Shown: positions 53,055 through 61,753 of the stretch, in pieces
How the letters are laid out: each line of letters begins with the position of its first letter
Numbering within the stretch: the first letter of the stretch is position 1
Origin: Streptantibioticus cattleyicolor NRRL 8057 = DSM 46488
GTDB taxonomy: Bacteria > Actinomycetota > Actinomycetes > Streptomycetales > Streptomycetaceae
Direction of reading: 5' to 3'
Length of the DNA: 64,000 bases
Assembly (NCBI RefSeq): GCF_000240165.1
Contig: NC_017586.1
Location: forward strand, 1,984,001 to 2,048,000
The notes under the pieces: generated by a model
Databases searched by the model: none
Seen by the model: the letters and a program-made list of their open reading frames with translations, nothing else
Told to the model about the DNA's origin: nothing
Made by a program: the position numbers and the translations under genes

Positions 53055-55496
53055 ATGAGCGACGAGCCTTCACGGCCGGACGACGGGGACGCGCGGGCAC
53101 ACGGCGCGGGGCACCGGCACCGCAGGAGGCGCCGGCGGACCGGGTGGCGGCGGCTGGTGCCGACGTGGCGGATGACGCTCGGCGGGGTGCTGCTGTTGCT
53201 GCTGCTGGTGTGCGGCGGGTTCGTCGCGGGGTACCTGCTGGTGGACATCCCGCCCGCGAACGCCGCGGCGACCGCGCAGAACAACGTGTACCTGTACGCG
53301 GACGGGACCACCGAGATCGCCCGCAGCGGCGCGGTCAACCGGCAGAACGTACCGCTCAGCCAGGTGCCCCGCAGCGTGCAGCACGCGGTGCTGGCGGCGG
53401 AGGACCGCGACTTCTACTCGGAGTCGGCGGTGGACCCGCGGGCGATGGTGCGGGCGGCGTGGTACACCCTCAACGGCCGTGGCCGGCAGTCGGGTTCGAC
53501 CATCACCCAGCAGTACGTGAAGAACTACTACCTCACGCAGTCGCAGACGGTGAAGCGCAAGGTGGAGGAGTTCTTCATCGCCATCAAGCTGGACCGCGAG
53601 GAGAGCAAGGACCAGATCCTCGAAGGCTATCTGAACACCAGCTTCTACGGCCGCAACGCCTACGGGATCCAGGCCGCCGCGCACGCGTACTACAACAAGG
53701 ACGTCTCCAAGCTGACCACCGCCGAGGGCGCGTACCTGGCCTCGTTGCTCAACGCGCCGAGCGCGTACGACGTGGTGGCCGAGCCGCAGAACAGGGACCG
53801 GGCGGTGGCCCGCTGGAACTACGTGCTGGACGGCATGGTCAAGAAGGGGTGGCTGAGCGCGGCGGAGCGGCAGCGGATGCGGTTCCCGATGCCGGTGAAG
53901 TCGGTGCTGGGCAACGGGCTGTCCGGGCAGCGCGGTTACCTGGTGGAGGCGGTGCGCAACTACCTGATCGAGAACAAGGTGGTGGACGAGCAGACGCTCG
54001 CGGCGGGCGGCTACCGCATCGTCACCACCATCGACAAGGCCAAGGAGGACGCCTTCGTCAAGGCCGCCCAGGACCAGTTGCTGAGCAAGCTGAGCGGTTC
54101 CGGCAGCGACCGGTACGTACGGGCCGGCGGCGCATCGGTGGATCCGGCCACCGGGGACGTGGTGGCGCTCTACGGCGGCCTGGACTACACCAAGCAGTAC
54201 GTCAGCAACGCCACCCGCCACGACTACCAGGTGGGGTCGACGTTCAAGCCGTTCGTGCTCGCCTCGGCGCTGGAGCACTCGGCCAGCACCCAGGACGGGC
54301 AGCCGATCACCCCGGACACCCGGTACGACGGCACCAACCACCGTGAGGTGCAGGGGCCGGACGGCCCGGTGGGGTACGCGCCGGCCAACGAGGACGACCG
54401 CTCCTACGGCGACATCACGGTCACCGAGGCCACCAACCGCTCGGTCAACGCCGTCTACGCGCAGATGGCGCAGGACGTCGGCGCGCAGAACGTCAAGCGC
54501 ACCGCGATCGACCTGGGCGTCCCGGAGAACACCCCGGACATGCCGAGCCGGCCGGCGATCGCGCTGGGCACCGCGACCGCCAGCGCGGTGGAGATGGCCT
54601 CGGCGTACGCGACCCTCGACGACCACGGGCGCTACCTGCCGTACTCGCTGGTGGCCAAGGTGAGCCGGGGCGGGGAGAACGTGACCCTGCCGCACCGGGA
54701 TGGCCGCCAGGCGGTGAGCCGGCGGGCCGCCGACACCACCACGGCGGTGCTGCGGGACGTGGTGGACAGCGCCGACGGCACCGGCAACGCCGCGCAGGCC
54801 GCCGGGCGCCCGGCGGCCGGCAAGACCGGCACCGCCGAGTTCGACCAGGCGGTGTGGTTCGCCGGCTACACCCCCGACCTGGTCACCGTGGTCACGGTGA
54901 TGGGCGAGGACTCCGACACCGGCAAGCACGAGTCGCTGTACGACGTCACCGGGCTGGACCGGGTCAACGGCGGCGGCTACCCGGCGCAGATCTGGGCGCA
55001 GTACACCGCCGACGCGCTCCAGGGGCGTCCGGTGGCCGACTTCGACCTCCAGGCGGCCGGGGACACCGGTCTGCCGCCGTCGGCCCCGCCGTCCTCGTCC
55101 TCCTCCGCGCCGGCCTCGCCGCCGGCCAGCGCTCCCCCGGCGACGCCGCCGGGGACCACGGCGCCGCCGCCGACGCCGCCGGCGACCTCGGGGCCGCCCA
55201 CCATGAACCCGGCCGGCGGCGGCCAGGGCGGGGTGACGGTGGGGACCAGCGGCGGTCCGGCCGGGGGCGCCACGGAGGGCGGCGCGGGCGGTCCGGGCGG
55301 CGGTACCTCCACCGGCGCCAGCCGGGGCGGCGAGGGCGGTACGACCGTGGGCCCGTCGGGCGGCGGCCAGGGCGGCGCCTCGGCGGGGACGGCGGGCACC
55401 GGCCCCGGCGGGGCGGAGGGCGGCGCCCAGGGCGGACCGGGTGCCGCCGGGGACGCCGGGGCGGCGGACGGCGCCCAGGGCCCGCCGCCCCCGTGA
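53055..55496 (+). CDS. Class A penicillin-binding protein (bifunctional)
   Basis: Makes and cross-links peptidoglycan. A basic cytoplasmic tail (1-38) and one membrane helix (41-63) are followed by a GT51 glycosyltransferase (about 90-270) with catalytic Glu116 in AAEDRDFY and GSTITQQYVKNYYL, and a transpeptidase (about 320-660) with STFK at 395-398, SVN at 463-465 and KTG at 590-592. From about residue 680 to the end (813) runs a Pro/Ser then Gly-rich low-complexity tail, probably in the wall. ATG 53055 directly follows a palindrome. Confidence 0.93.
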   Translation: MSDEPSRPDDGDARAHGAGHRHRRRRRRTGWRRLVPTWRMTLGGVLLLLLLVCGGFVAGYLLVDIPPANAAATAQNNVYLYADGTTEIARSGAVNRQNVPLSQVPRSVQHAVLAAEDRDFYSESAVDPRAMVRAAWYTLNGRGRQSGSTITQQYVKNYYLTQSQTVKRKVEEFFIAIKLDREESKDQILEGYLNTSFYGRNAYGIQAAAHAYYNKDVSKLTTAEGAYLASLLNAPSAYDVVAEPQNRDRAVARWNYVLDGMVKKGWLSAAERQRMRFPMPVKSVLGNGLSGQRGYLVEAVRNYLIENKVVDEQTLAAGGYRIVTTIDKAKEDAFVKAAQDQLLSKLSGSGSDRYVRAGGASVDPATGDVVALYGGLDYTKQYVSNATRHDYQVGSTFKPFVLASALEHSASTQDGQPITPDTRYDGTNHREVQGPDGPVGYAPANEDDRSYGDITVTEATNRSVNAVYAQMAQDVGAQNVKRTAIDLGVPENTPDMPSRPAIALGTATASAVEMASAYATLDDHGRYLPYSLVAKVSRGGENVTLPHRDGRQAVSRRAADTTTAVLRDVVDSADGTGNAAQAAGRPAAGKTGTAEFDQAVWFAGYTPDLVTVVTVMGEDSDTGKHESLYDVTGLDRVNGGGYPAQIWAQYTADALQGRPVADFDLQAAGDTGLPPSAPPSSSSSAPASPPASAPPATPPGTTAPPPTPPATSGPPTMNPAGGGQGGVTVGTSGGPAGGATEGGAGGPGGGTSTGASRGGEGGTTVGPSGGGQGGASAGTAGTGPGGAEGGAQGGPGAAGDAGAADGAQGPPPP

Positions 55497-55515
55497 CGGG
55501 TACGCCCGCCCGGGC

Positions 55516-55833
55516 TCACTTCGAGGTCAGCTCCAGGCCGACCACGGCCGCGACCAGCAGGGCGAGGAAGAAGACCCGGGCCGGGCGGACGGGCTCACCG
55601 AAGAGCACCATGCCGAGCACCGCGGTGCCGACCGCGCCGACGCCCACCCAGACGCCGTAGGCGGTGCCCACCGGCAGCCGCCGCACGGCCACCGTCAGCA
55701 GCCCCATGCTCACCACGACCCCGGCCACGGTGACCACGCTCGGCCAGAGCCTGGTGAACCCGTCGCTCGCCTTCATCGCGACCGACCAGCACACCTCGAA
55801 GACCCCGGCCAGCAACAACAGGACCCACGCCAC
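55516..55833 (-). CDS. sugE: SMR-family guanidinium exporter (Gdx/SugE type)
   Basis: A 105-residue four-helix transporter of the small multidrug resistance family. The SugE/Gdx pattern is clear: AWVLLLLAGVFEVCWSVAMK with the proton- and substrate-binding Glu13, LPVGTAYGVWVGVGAVG and VLFGEPVRP. Gdx members export guanidinium. GTG 55833 is chosen because GGAGG stands just upstream and because the leader holds a guanidine-III riboswitch at 55874-55914, which also supports the substrate. Confidence 0.9.
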   Translation of the reverse strand: MAWVLLLLAGVFEVCWSVAMKASDGFTRLWPSVVTVAGVVVSMGLLTVAVRRLPVGTAYGVWVGVGAVGTAVLGMVLFGEPVRPARVFFLALLVAAVVGLELTSK

Positions 55834-55873
55834 GACGACACCTCCACCAGGACGGACGACTTCCACAGGGGGT

Positions 55874-55914
55874 GCGTCGTCTTTGCGGGTCCCGGTACGG
55901 CGCGTCTCGTCGGG
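55874..55914 (-). promoter_or_regulatory. Guanidine-III riboswitch (ykkC-III class)
   Basis: The minus strand reads CCCGACGAGACGCGCCGTA, then CCGGGACCCGCAAAGACGA and CGC. It matches the known Thermobifida aptamer in layout: P1 CCCG/CGGG, the conserved ACGAG and AAGACG, and the pseudoknot strand GCGCCGT against ACGACGC (one C-A mismatch). A -10-like TAGCGT is at 55928-55923, so transcription would start a few bases before the aptamer. It lies about 40 bases before the sugE start. Confidence 0.85.
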
Positions 55915-55956
55915 TCCTTCCCACGCTAGCAAACGGGGCGGGTCACCCCGGGAGGG

Positions 55957-56337
55957 TCACAGGTACAGGCCGGTGGAGTCCTCCGAGCCCTGGAGGCGTT
56001 CGGCGGCCACCGCGTGCAGGTCGCGCTCGCGCATCAGCACGTAGGCGACCCCGCGCACCTCCACCTCGGCGCGGTCCTCCGGGTCGAACAGGACCCGGTC
56101 ACCCACCTCCACGGTGCGCACGTTCTGCCCCACCGCGACCACCTCGGCCCAGGCGAGACGGCGTCCGACGGAGGCCGTGGCCGGGATGAGGATGCCGCCG
56201 GTCGAGCGGCGCTCGCCCTCCGGGATGTCGGTGCGGACCAGCACCCGGTCGTGCAGCATGCGGATGGGCAGCTTGTCGTGCGTGCGCGCGTCGGCGACGG
56301 CGCCGCTGTCGAGGGACGTATTCGAGCTCACGTGCAC
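55957..56337 (-). CDS. GroES-like co-chaperone paralogue
   Basis: A 126-residue protein with a Cpn10 fold: RMLHDRVLVRTDIPEGERRSTGGILIPATA at the mobile-loop side and GDRVLFDPEDRAEVEVRGVAYVLMRERD at the end. It has an N-terminal extension of 25 residues compared with canonical GroES and stands without a groEL gene, so it is a paralogue rather than the main co-chaperonin. GTG 56331 is an alternative start. It ends 42 bases from the riboswitch leader of sugE. Confidence 0.83.
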   Translation of the reverse strand: MHVSSNTSLDSGAVADARTHDKLPIRMLHDRVLVRTDIPEGERRSTGGILIPATASVGRRLAWAEVVAVGQNVRTVEVGDRVLFDPEDRAEVEVRGVAYVLMRERDLHAVAAERLQGSEDSTGLYL

Positions 56338-56433
56338 GACGTTACCCGGCGCTCGCGGCGGACGGGCGCCGGGTGCCCGGGATGGGAGGGTACGTCCCCG
56401 CGTCCCGGGCCCGGCGCCGCGCGGGCGGGCCGG

Positions 56434-56763
56434 TCACTTCTTCTTCTTGCGCTTCGAGGAGCGCCCCGCGAGCAGCGCGACCAGCGCCACCGCGGCGATC
56501 GCGGCCGGCACCACCCGTTCCATGCGGGGGGAGCCGTCCTCGGCCACCAGCTCACCGCGGACCGAGGAGATCACCCGGTTCACCGTCACGTAGGCCCGCC
56601 CGGCCGTACGGTCCACCGCCTGCCGTGCCGAAGCCCGCGCGTTGCCGGCGATGGTCTTCGGGTGCAACCGCACGCCGATCTCGTCCAGCGTCACGGCGAG
56701 CTCCTGCCGCCTGCGGACGATGTCCGCCTCGATCTGAGCGGGAGTCCTGCCACCATCCGCCAC
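56434..56763 (-). CDS. DUF3618 membrane-associated protein
   Basis: A 109-residue protein with the DUF3618 start TPAQIEADIVRRRQELAVTLDEIGVRLHPK, one C-terminal hydrophobic helix (VVPAAIAAVALVALLAG) and a RSSKRKKKK end. Function unknown. Confidence 0.85.
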   Translation of the reverse strand: MADGGRTPAQIEADIVRRRQELAVTLDEIGVRLHPKTIAGNARASARQAVDRTAGRAYVTVNRVISSVRGELVAEDGSPRMERVVPAAIAAVALVALLAGRSSKRKKKK

Positions 56764-56925
56764 CGCGCTGCCTCCGTCACCTCGACCGATATCGTTAGAC
56801 CTTCAGTGCGGACAGTCTGTCAGCTCGGCCCGGCCGGTGCCGCGCGGCACCCCCTTCGGCGCCGCGACCGCCCGCCGGACGCGACGGCGTCCCGCCCCCG
56901 GAACCGACGACGAGGAGCCCCAGCC

Positions 56926-57393
56926 ATGAGCGAGCGCCTTCAGCCCGGCGACACCGCCCCCGCGTTCAGCCTCCCCGACGCCGACGGCGACCAGGTCCGC
57001 CTCGCCGACCGCCTCGGCCGCAAGGTCATCGTCTACTTCTACCCCGCCGCGCTCACCCCGGGGTGCACCAAGCAGGCGTGCGACTTCACCGACAACCTCC
57101 AACTCCTCGCCGACGCCGGTTACGACGTGATCGGCGTCTCCCCGGACAAGCCGGAGAAGCTGGCGAAATTCCGCGAGCAGGAAAACCTGAAGGTCACCCT
57201 GGTCGCCGACCCGGAAAAGGAGGTCATGAAGGCGTACGGGGCGTTCGGCGAGAAGAAGCTGTACGGCAAGACCGTCACCGGGGTGATCCGGTCCACCGTG
57301 GTGGTCGACGAGGCGGGCAAGGTCGAGCGGGCGCTGTACAACGTCAAGGCCACCGGCCATGTCGCCAAGATCATCAAGGATTTGGGGATCTGA
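56926..57393 (+). CDS. bcp: Bcp-type thiol peroxidase
   Basis: Peroxiredoxin that reduces hydroperoxides with thioredoxin. The peroxidatic Cys is Cys47 in TPGCTKQACDF with the resolving Cys52 five residues later, the atypical two-Cys pattern of Bcp. KVIVYFYPAALTPG and GVIRSTVVVDEAG frame the fold. Length 155 fits the family. ATG 56926 follows GAGGAG. Confidence 0.93.
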   Translation: MSERLQPGDTAPAFSLPDADGDQVRLADRLGRKVIVYFYPAALTPGCTKQACDFTDNLQLLADAGYDVIGVSPDKPEKLAKFREQENLKVTLVADPEKEVMKAYGAFGEKKLYGKTVTGVIRSTVVVDEAGKVERALYNVKATGHVAKIIKDLGI

Positions 57394-57593
57394 ACGCGGG
57401 TACCCGGTGGGGCGTCGGCGAGTGACGACCACCGAGAGGCCATTGAATCGGACATCCGGGTAATTCAGGTAATTCTTGACGATGCGGGACCGAAGCCCCG
57501 GCCGGCCGGGACCTTGGTTTAGCGCTCCCCTTTTTGCGCAGGCGTCCCTCGGCCGAAAGGCCGCGGAGGTCAAGCCGACGAGAGGAACGCACC

Positions 57594-59117
57594 GTGCCGA
57601 CCCGCGATCCCGAGCACCAGGCCGAGGCGGAGGTCGATCCGGAGGTCTACCGACGCCACCGGACGCTCTTCCGGGTCATCAGACGCCGTCAGAACCCGCG
57701 GCTGCGCCGTACCGACATCACGGTGACCGACGAGGCGGCGGTCAAGCGGGCCGTGAAGGCCGCGGCGCTGGGCAACGCCATGGAGTGGTTCGACTTCGGG
57801 ATCTACAGCTACCTCGCGGTCACCATCGGCCACGTCTTCTTCCCCTCCACCAGCGACACCGCCTCCCTGCTGTCGTCCTTCGCCACCTTCGCGGTGGCCT
57901 TCCTGGTACGGCCGTTGGGCGGGGCGTTCTTCGGTCCGCTGGGCGACCGGGTGGGGCGCAAGAAGGTGCTGGCGCTCACCATGATCATGATGGCGGTCGG
58001 CACCTTCGCCATCGGGCTGATCCCCTCCTACGCGGCGATCGGCTTCTGGTCGCCGGTGCTGCTGATCCTCTTCCGGATGATCCAGGGGTTCTCCACCGGC
58101 GGTGAGTACGGCGGCGCCTCGACGTTCATCGCCGAGTACGCCCCGGACAAGCGGCGCGGATTCTTCGGCAGCTTCCTGGAGTTCGGCACGCTGGCCGGCT
58201 ACATCGGCTCCGCGGGGATGGTCACCATCCTTACCAGCGTGCTCAGTTCGGGGGCGATGAACTCCTGGGGCTGGCGGCTGCCGTTCCTGGTGGCCGGGCC
58301 GCTCGGGCTGATCGGTCTGTACCTGCGGCTGAAGCTCGACGAGACCCCGGCGTTCCAGCGGCTGGAGTCGGAGAACGGCGCGGCCCGGGAGATCCGCGCC
58401 AGCGAGGCCGCGCAGGGCGTGGAGACGCTGGGCAAGGGCGAGTTCCGGGCCATCTTCACCCAGCACTGGCGGCGGCTGGTGCTGTGCGTGGCGCTGGTCG
58501 GCGCGTACAACATCAACGTCTACCTGTTCCAGTCGTACCTGCCGACCTACCTGTCGGACCAGCTCAAGTACAGCCCCACGCACGGCCTGGTGATCCTGTT
58601 GGCCGTCCTGGTGCTCCAGATGCTGGTGATCAACCAGGTGGGCCGGCTCAACGACCGGTTCGGCCGCAAGCCGTTGCTGATGGCCGGCATGCTGGGCTTC
58701 CTCCTGCTCTCGGTGCCCTCGTTCCTGCTGGTCAAGCAGGGCAGCGTGGTGGCGGTGGCGGCGGGCATGGTGATCCTGGCGCTGTCGCTGGTGTGTCTGC
58801 TGGGCACGATGTCGGCGGCGCTGCCGGCGCTCTTCCCGACGCAGGTGCGCTACGGCTCGCTGTCGATCGGGTACAACGTCTCCACCTCGCTGTTCGGCGG
58901 GACCACCCCGCTGGTGATCACCGCGCTGCTCAGCGCCACCGGCACCGATCTGATGCCCGCCTACTACTCGATGGCCGCCGCCCTGGTCGGCGTGGTCGCG
59001 GTGGCGTGCATGCGGGAGACGGCGCAGCAGCCGCTGGAGGGCTCCCCGCCGGCGGTGGCCACCAAGGAGGAAGCGGTCGAACTCGTCCAATCCCAGATCC
59101 AGGAGCCCCGGTTCTGA
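57594..59117 (+). CDS. MHS-family major facilitator (ProP-like)
   Basis: A proton symporter with 12 hydrophobic segments between residues 55 and 480. The MHS hallmarks are GNAMEWFDFGIYSYLA, RPLGGAFFGPLGDRVGRKKVL, RMIQGFSTGGEYGGASTFIAEY and GRLNDRFGRKPLL. Members take up osmolytes such as proline or betaine, or citrate-like acids. The N-terminal 45 residues are a charged tail. GTG 57594 follows AGAGGAA. The 200 bases upstream hold TTGACG near 57476 without a firm -10. Confidence 0.88.
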   Translation: MPTRDPEHQAEAEVDPEVYRRHRTLFRVIRRRQNPRLRRTDITVTDEAAVKRAVKAAALGNAMEWFDFGIYSYLAVTIGHVFFPSTSDTASLLSSFATFAVAFLVRPLGGAFFGPLGDRVGRKKVLALTMIMMAVGTFAIGLIPSYAAIGFWSPVLLILFRMIQGFSTGGEYGGASTFIAEYAPDKRRGFFGSFLEFGTLAGYIGSAGMVTILTSVLSSGAMNSWGWRLPFLVAGPLGLIGLYLRLKLDETPAFQRLESENGAAREIRASEAAQGVETLGKGEFRAIFTQHWRRLVLCVALVGAYNINVYLFQSYLPTYLSDQLKYSPTHGLVILLAVLVLQMLVINQVGRLNDRFGRKPLLMAGMLGFLLLSVPSFLLVKQGSVVAVAAGMVILALSLVCLLGTMSAALPALFPTQVRYGSLSIGYNVSTSLFGGTTPLVITALLSATGTDLMPAYYSMAAALVGVVAVACMRETAQQPLEGSPPAVATKEEAVELVQSQIQEPRF

Positions 59118-59140
59118 CCTCGGCACCCGGCGCGAGAGCC

Positions 59141-59146
59141 TAGAAT
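59141..59146 (+). promoter_or_regulatory. -10 box of tRNA-Leu
   Basis: TAGAAT lies 10 bases before the tRNA; no good -35 at proper distance. Confidence 0.45.
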
Positions 59147-59156
59147 GAGGCGCGAC

Positions 59157-59239
59157 GCGGCCGTGGTGCAATGGCTGACACAGCAGGTTTAGGTCCTGTG
59201 GCCCTCACGGGCTTGAGGGTTCGAATCCCTCCGGCCGCA
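59157..59239 (+). tRNA. tRNA-Leu(TAG)
   Basis: An 83-base class II tRNA: acceptor GCGGCCG against CGGCCGC, anticodon loop TTTAGGT (anticodon TAG), a long variable arm (GCCCTCACGGGC) and T-loop TTCGAAT. Discriminator A. CCA not encoded. Confidence 0.96.
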
Positions 59240-59246
59240 CGCCGAA

Positions 59247-59288
59247 CACCGGTGCCCCGGACCGCGGTTGCGGTCCGGGGCACCGGTG
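59247..59288. terminator. Bidirectional terminator between tRNA-Leu and rdgB
   Basis: Perfect 19-base-pair inverted repeat (CACCGGTGCCCCGGACCGC) with a GGTT loop. It can serve both the tRNA and the convergent rdgB gene ending at 59306. Confidence 0.85.
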
Positions 59289-59305
59289 CGTCGGGGTACG
59301 GGCCG

Positions 59306-59920
59306 TCAGCCGAGCAGTTCGGCGACGACCGGGGCGAGCGCCCGGAACGCCTTGCCGCGGTGGCTGATGGCGTTCTTCTCCTCCGCCGTCAGCTCGGCGC
59401 AGGTACGGCTCTCGCCGAGCGGCTGGAGGATCGGGTCGTAGCCGAAGCCGCCGGTGCCGGCCGGGGTGTGGCGCAACGTGCCCTCCAGGCGCCCCTCGAC
59501 CACCCGCTGGGTGCCGTCGGGCAGCGCGAGGGCGGCGGCGCAGGCGAAGTGGGCGGCGCGGTGGTCGTCGGCGATGTCGGCGAGCTGGGCCAGCAGCAGC
59601 CGCAGGTTGGCCTCGTCGTCGCCGTGCCGGCCGGCCCAGCGGGCGGAGAAGATGCCGGGGGCGCCGCCGAGGACGTCCACGCAGAGCCCGGAGTCGTCGG
59701 CGACCGCGGGCAGCCCGGTGGCGCCGGCCAGCGCGTGCGCCTTGAGCAGGGCGTTCTCGGCGAAGGTGACCCCGGTCTCCTTGACGTCGGGGACCTCGGG
59801 GTAGGCGTCGGCGCCGACGAGTTCCACGGCGAGGCCGGCCCCAGTGAGGATCGCCCGCAACTCGGTGACCTTGTGGGCGTTGCGGGTGGCGAGTACGAGG
59901 CGCTGCACGGCGGCGGTCAT
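59306..59920 (-). CDS. rdgB: RdgB/HAM1 XTP/dITP diphosphatase
   Basis: Removes deaminated purine nucleotides from the NTP pool. The Ham1 family is clear from LVLATRNAHKVTELRAIL, TFAENALLKAHA, ADDSGLCVDVLGGAPGIFSARWAG, GFGYDPIL and KNAISHRGKAFRAL. Length 204 is standard. It overlaps the upstream lipoprotein gene by four bases, and with rph forms an operon rph-lipoprotein-rdgB. Confidence 0.94.
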   Translation of the reverse strand: MTAAVQRLVLATRNAHKVTELRAILTGAGLAVELVGADAYPEVPDVKETGVTFAENALLKAHALAGATGLPAVADDSGLCVDVLGGAPGIFSARWAGRHGDDEANLRLLLAQLADIADDHRAAHFACAAALALPDGTQRVVEGRLEGTLRHTPAGTGGFGYDPILQPLGESRTCAELTAEEKNAISHRGKAFRALAPVVAELLG

Positions 59921-60306
59921 CCCTTCGGGCAGGCGGTGACGAGGTCGGCGGCGCCCCGCTGGACGGGGGCCACCTCGACCGGTTCGCCCTTGTCGAGTTG
60001 GTCCTTGGCGTTGGCGACGGCCTGGGAGAGTTCGGCCACCGCCTTGCCGGCGGCCGGGCCGGGGGTCTTCCCGGCGATCTCGTCGAGGTCCTGCTGGATG
60101 GTGCGCAGCACGGTGGCCGCCTCGCGCGGGTCGTCACCGGCCTTGCGGGCGGCTCCGGGCAGCGCGTCGGCCTGGGACCGGACGGCGGCGGCGACCGAGG
60201 CGCAGTCGCGGTGGCCGCCCTGGCCGCCGCAGCCGGCCACGGTGACCGCCGCGGCCAGCCCCAGCGCGGCGGCGGCGAGGGTGGTGGCGCGTACGGTGCC
60301 GGCCAC
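59917..60306 (-). CDS. Hypothetical lipoprotein
   Basis: A 129-residue secreted protein with lipobox VAGC (Cys about 26) after a hydrophobic signal. The mature part is helical and acidic with one Cys pair (CASVAAAV and ACPKG). No domain recognised. It sits between rph and rdgB with minimal spacing, so it is co-transcribed. Confidence 0.72.
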   Translation of the reverse strand: MAGTVRATTLAAAALGLAAAVTVAGCGGQGGHRDCASVAAAVRSQADALPGAARKAGDDPREAATVLRTIQQDLDEIAGKTPGPAAGKAVAELSQAVANAKDQLDKGEPVEVAPVQRGAADLVTACPKG

Positions 60307-60308
60307 GG

Positions 60309-61058
<750 letters not shown>

Positions 61059-61081
61059 GCTCCCGACCCTACCGACAAAAG

Positions 61082-61122
61082 CGTCGAGGCCCGCCCCGGG
61101 TCTGCCGGAGCGGGCCTCGACG
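61082..61122 (-). terminator. Terminator after nagF
   Basis: CGTCGAGGCCCGC and its complement make a 13-base-pair stem with a 15-base loop, 20 bases beyond the nagF stop. Confidence 0.65.
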
Positions 61123-61142
61123 TCGGCCAGGGGCCGTGAAGG

Positions 61143-61376
61143 TCACATCATGTCCTCGATCTCGGCGGCGATCGGGTCGGCGTCGGTGCCGATGACGACC
61201 TGGATGGCGTTGCCCATCTTGACGACGCCGTGGGCGCCGGCCGCCTTCAGGGCGGCCTCGTCGACCAGGGAGGCGTCGTGGACCTCGGTGCGCAGCCGGG
61301 TGATGCAGCCCTCGACCTCTTCGATGTTGTCGAGCCCGCCGAGGCCGGCGACGATCTTCTCAGCCTTGCTGGCCAT
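61143..61376 (-). CDS. nagF: PTS EIIB component for N-acetylglucosamine
   Basis: A 77-residue glucose-family EIIB domain. The phosphorylated Cys24 is in VEGCITRLRTEV. It passes phosphate from EIIA to GlcNAc as NagE2 imports it. Free-standing EIIB next to EIIC with this length matches S. coelicolor NagF. ATG 61376 follows CAGGAG. It is divergent from nagE2. Confidence 0.9.
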   Translation of the reverse strand: MASKAEKIVAGLGGLDNIEEVEGCITRLRTEVHDASLVDEAALKAAGAHGVVKMGNAIQVVIGTDADPIAAEIEDMM

Positions 61377-61530
61377 GTCCACTCCTGTTGTCCGGGGCCC
61401 TCGGCCGCCCGCGTGGTGCGCGCGCCGGTCCGGTGAAACGTTAACGCACGGTCGGCCCGCCTTCGCGATCACCGCGGTGAAGGCCGGCGACGGCTTTCGA
61501 CCGGGGCGGGAGGAGGGCTCTCCATGCGAC

Positions 61531-61542
61531 TGGTCTACACCA
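61531..61542. promoter_or_regulatory. DasR-box-like site in nagF-nagE2 region
   Basis: TGGTCTACACCA, 11 of 12 to the dre core, flanked by AC and TT as in known boxes. Position 155 bases before nagF suggests control of nagF. Confidence 0.72.
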
Positions 61543-61628
61543 TTCTACGTGCGCGGCACCAGCACTCCGGACGGTGCGAAACTGAAAGGGTCCCGCCGAG
61601 CCCTTTACGACTACACCGCGTGTCGGAG

Positions 61629-61703
61629 TTGCCGTAAATCGTGGATTCCTTTATGGAGTCCCGACGTGTTACAACTGGTCTACACCACTGTGGTGTAGAC
61701 CAG
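61629..61703 (+). promoter_or_regulatory. nagE2 promoter with paired DasR boxes
   Basis: TTGCCG (61629-61634) and TATGGA (61652-61657) are 17 bases apart. A perfect 29-base palindrome (61675-61703) with a one-base centre lies just downstream of the expected start and holds two mirrored dre boxes, TGGTCTACACCA (61676-61687) and TGGTGTAGACCA (61691-61702). Confidence 0.8.
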
Positions 61704-61753
61704 AGCCGCGGGCCGTCCCCCTGTCAAGCCCGCCTCTCACCAGGAGGAATCTG

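Noticed and set aside
57394-57593. Small gene between bcp and the MHS transporter
   Set aside because: No frame with protein-like composition or ribosome site; only a possible TTGACG is seen.
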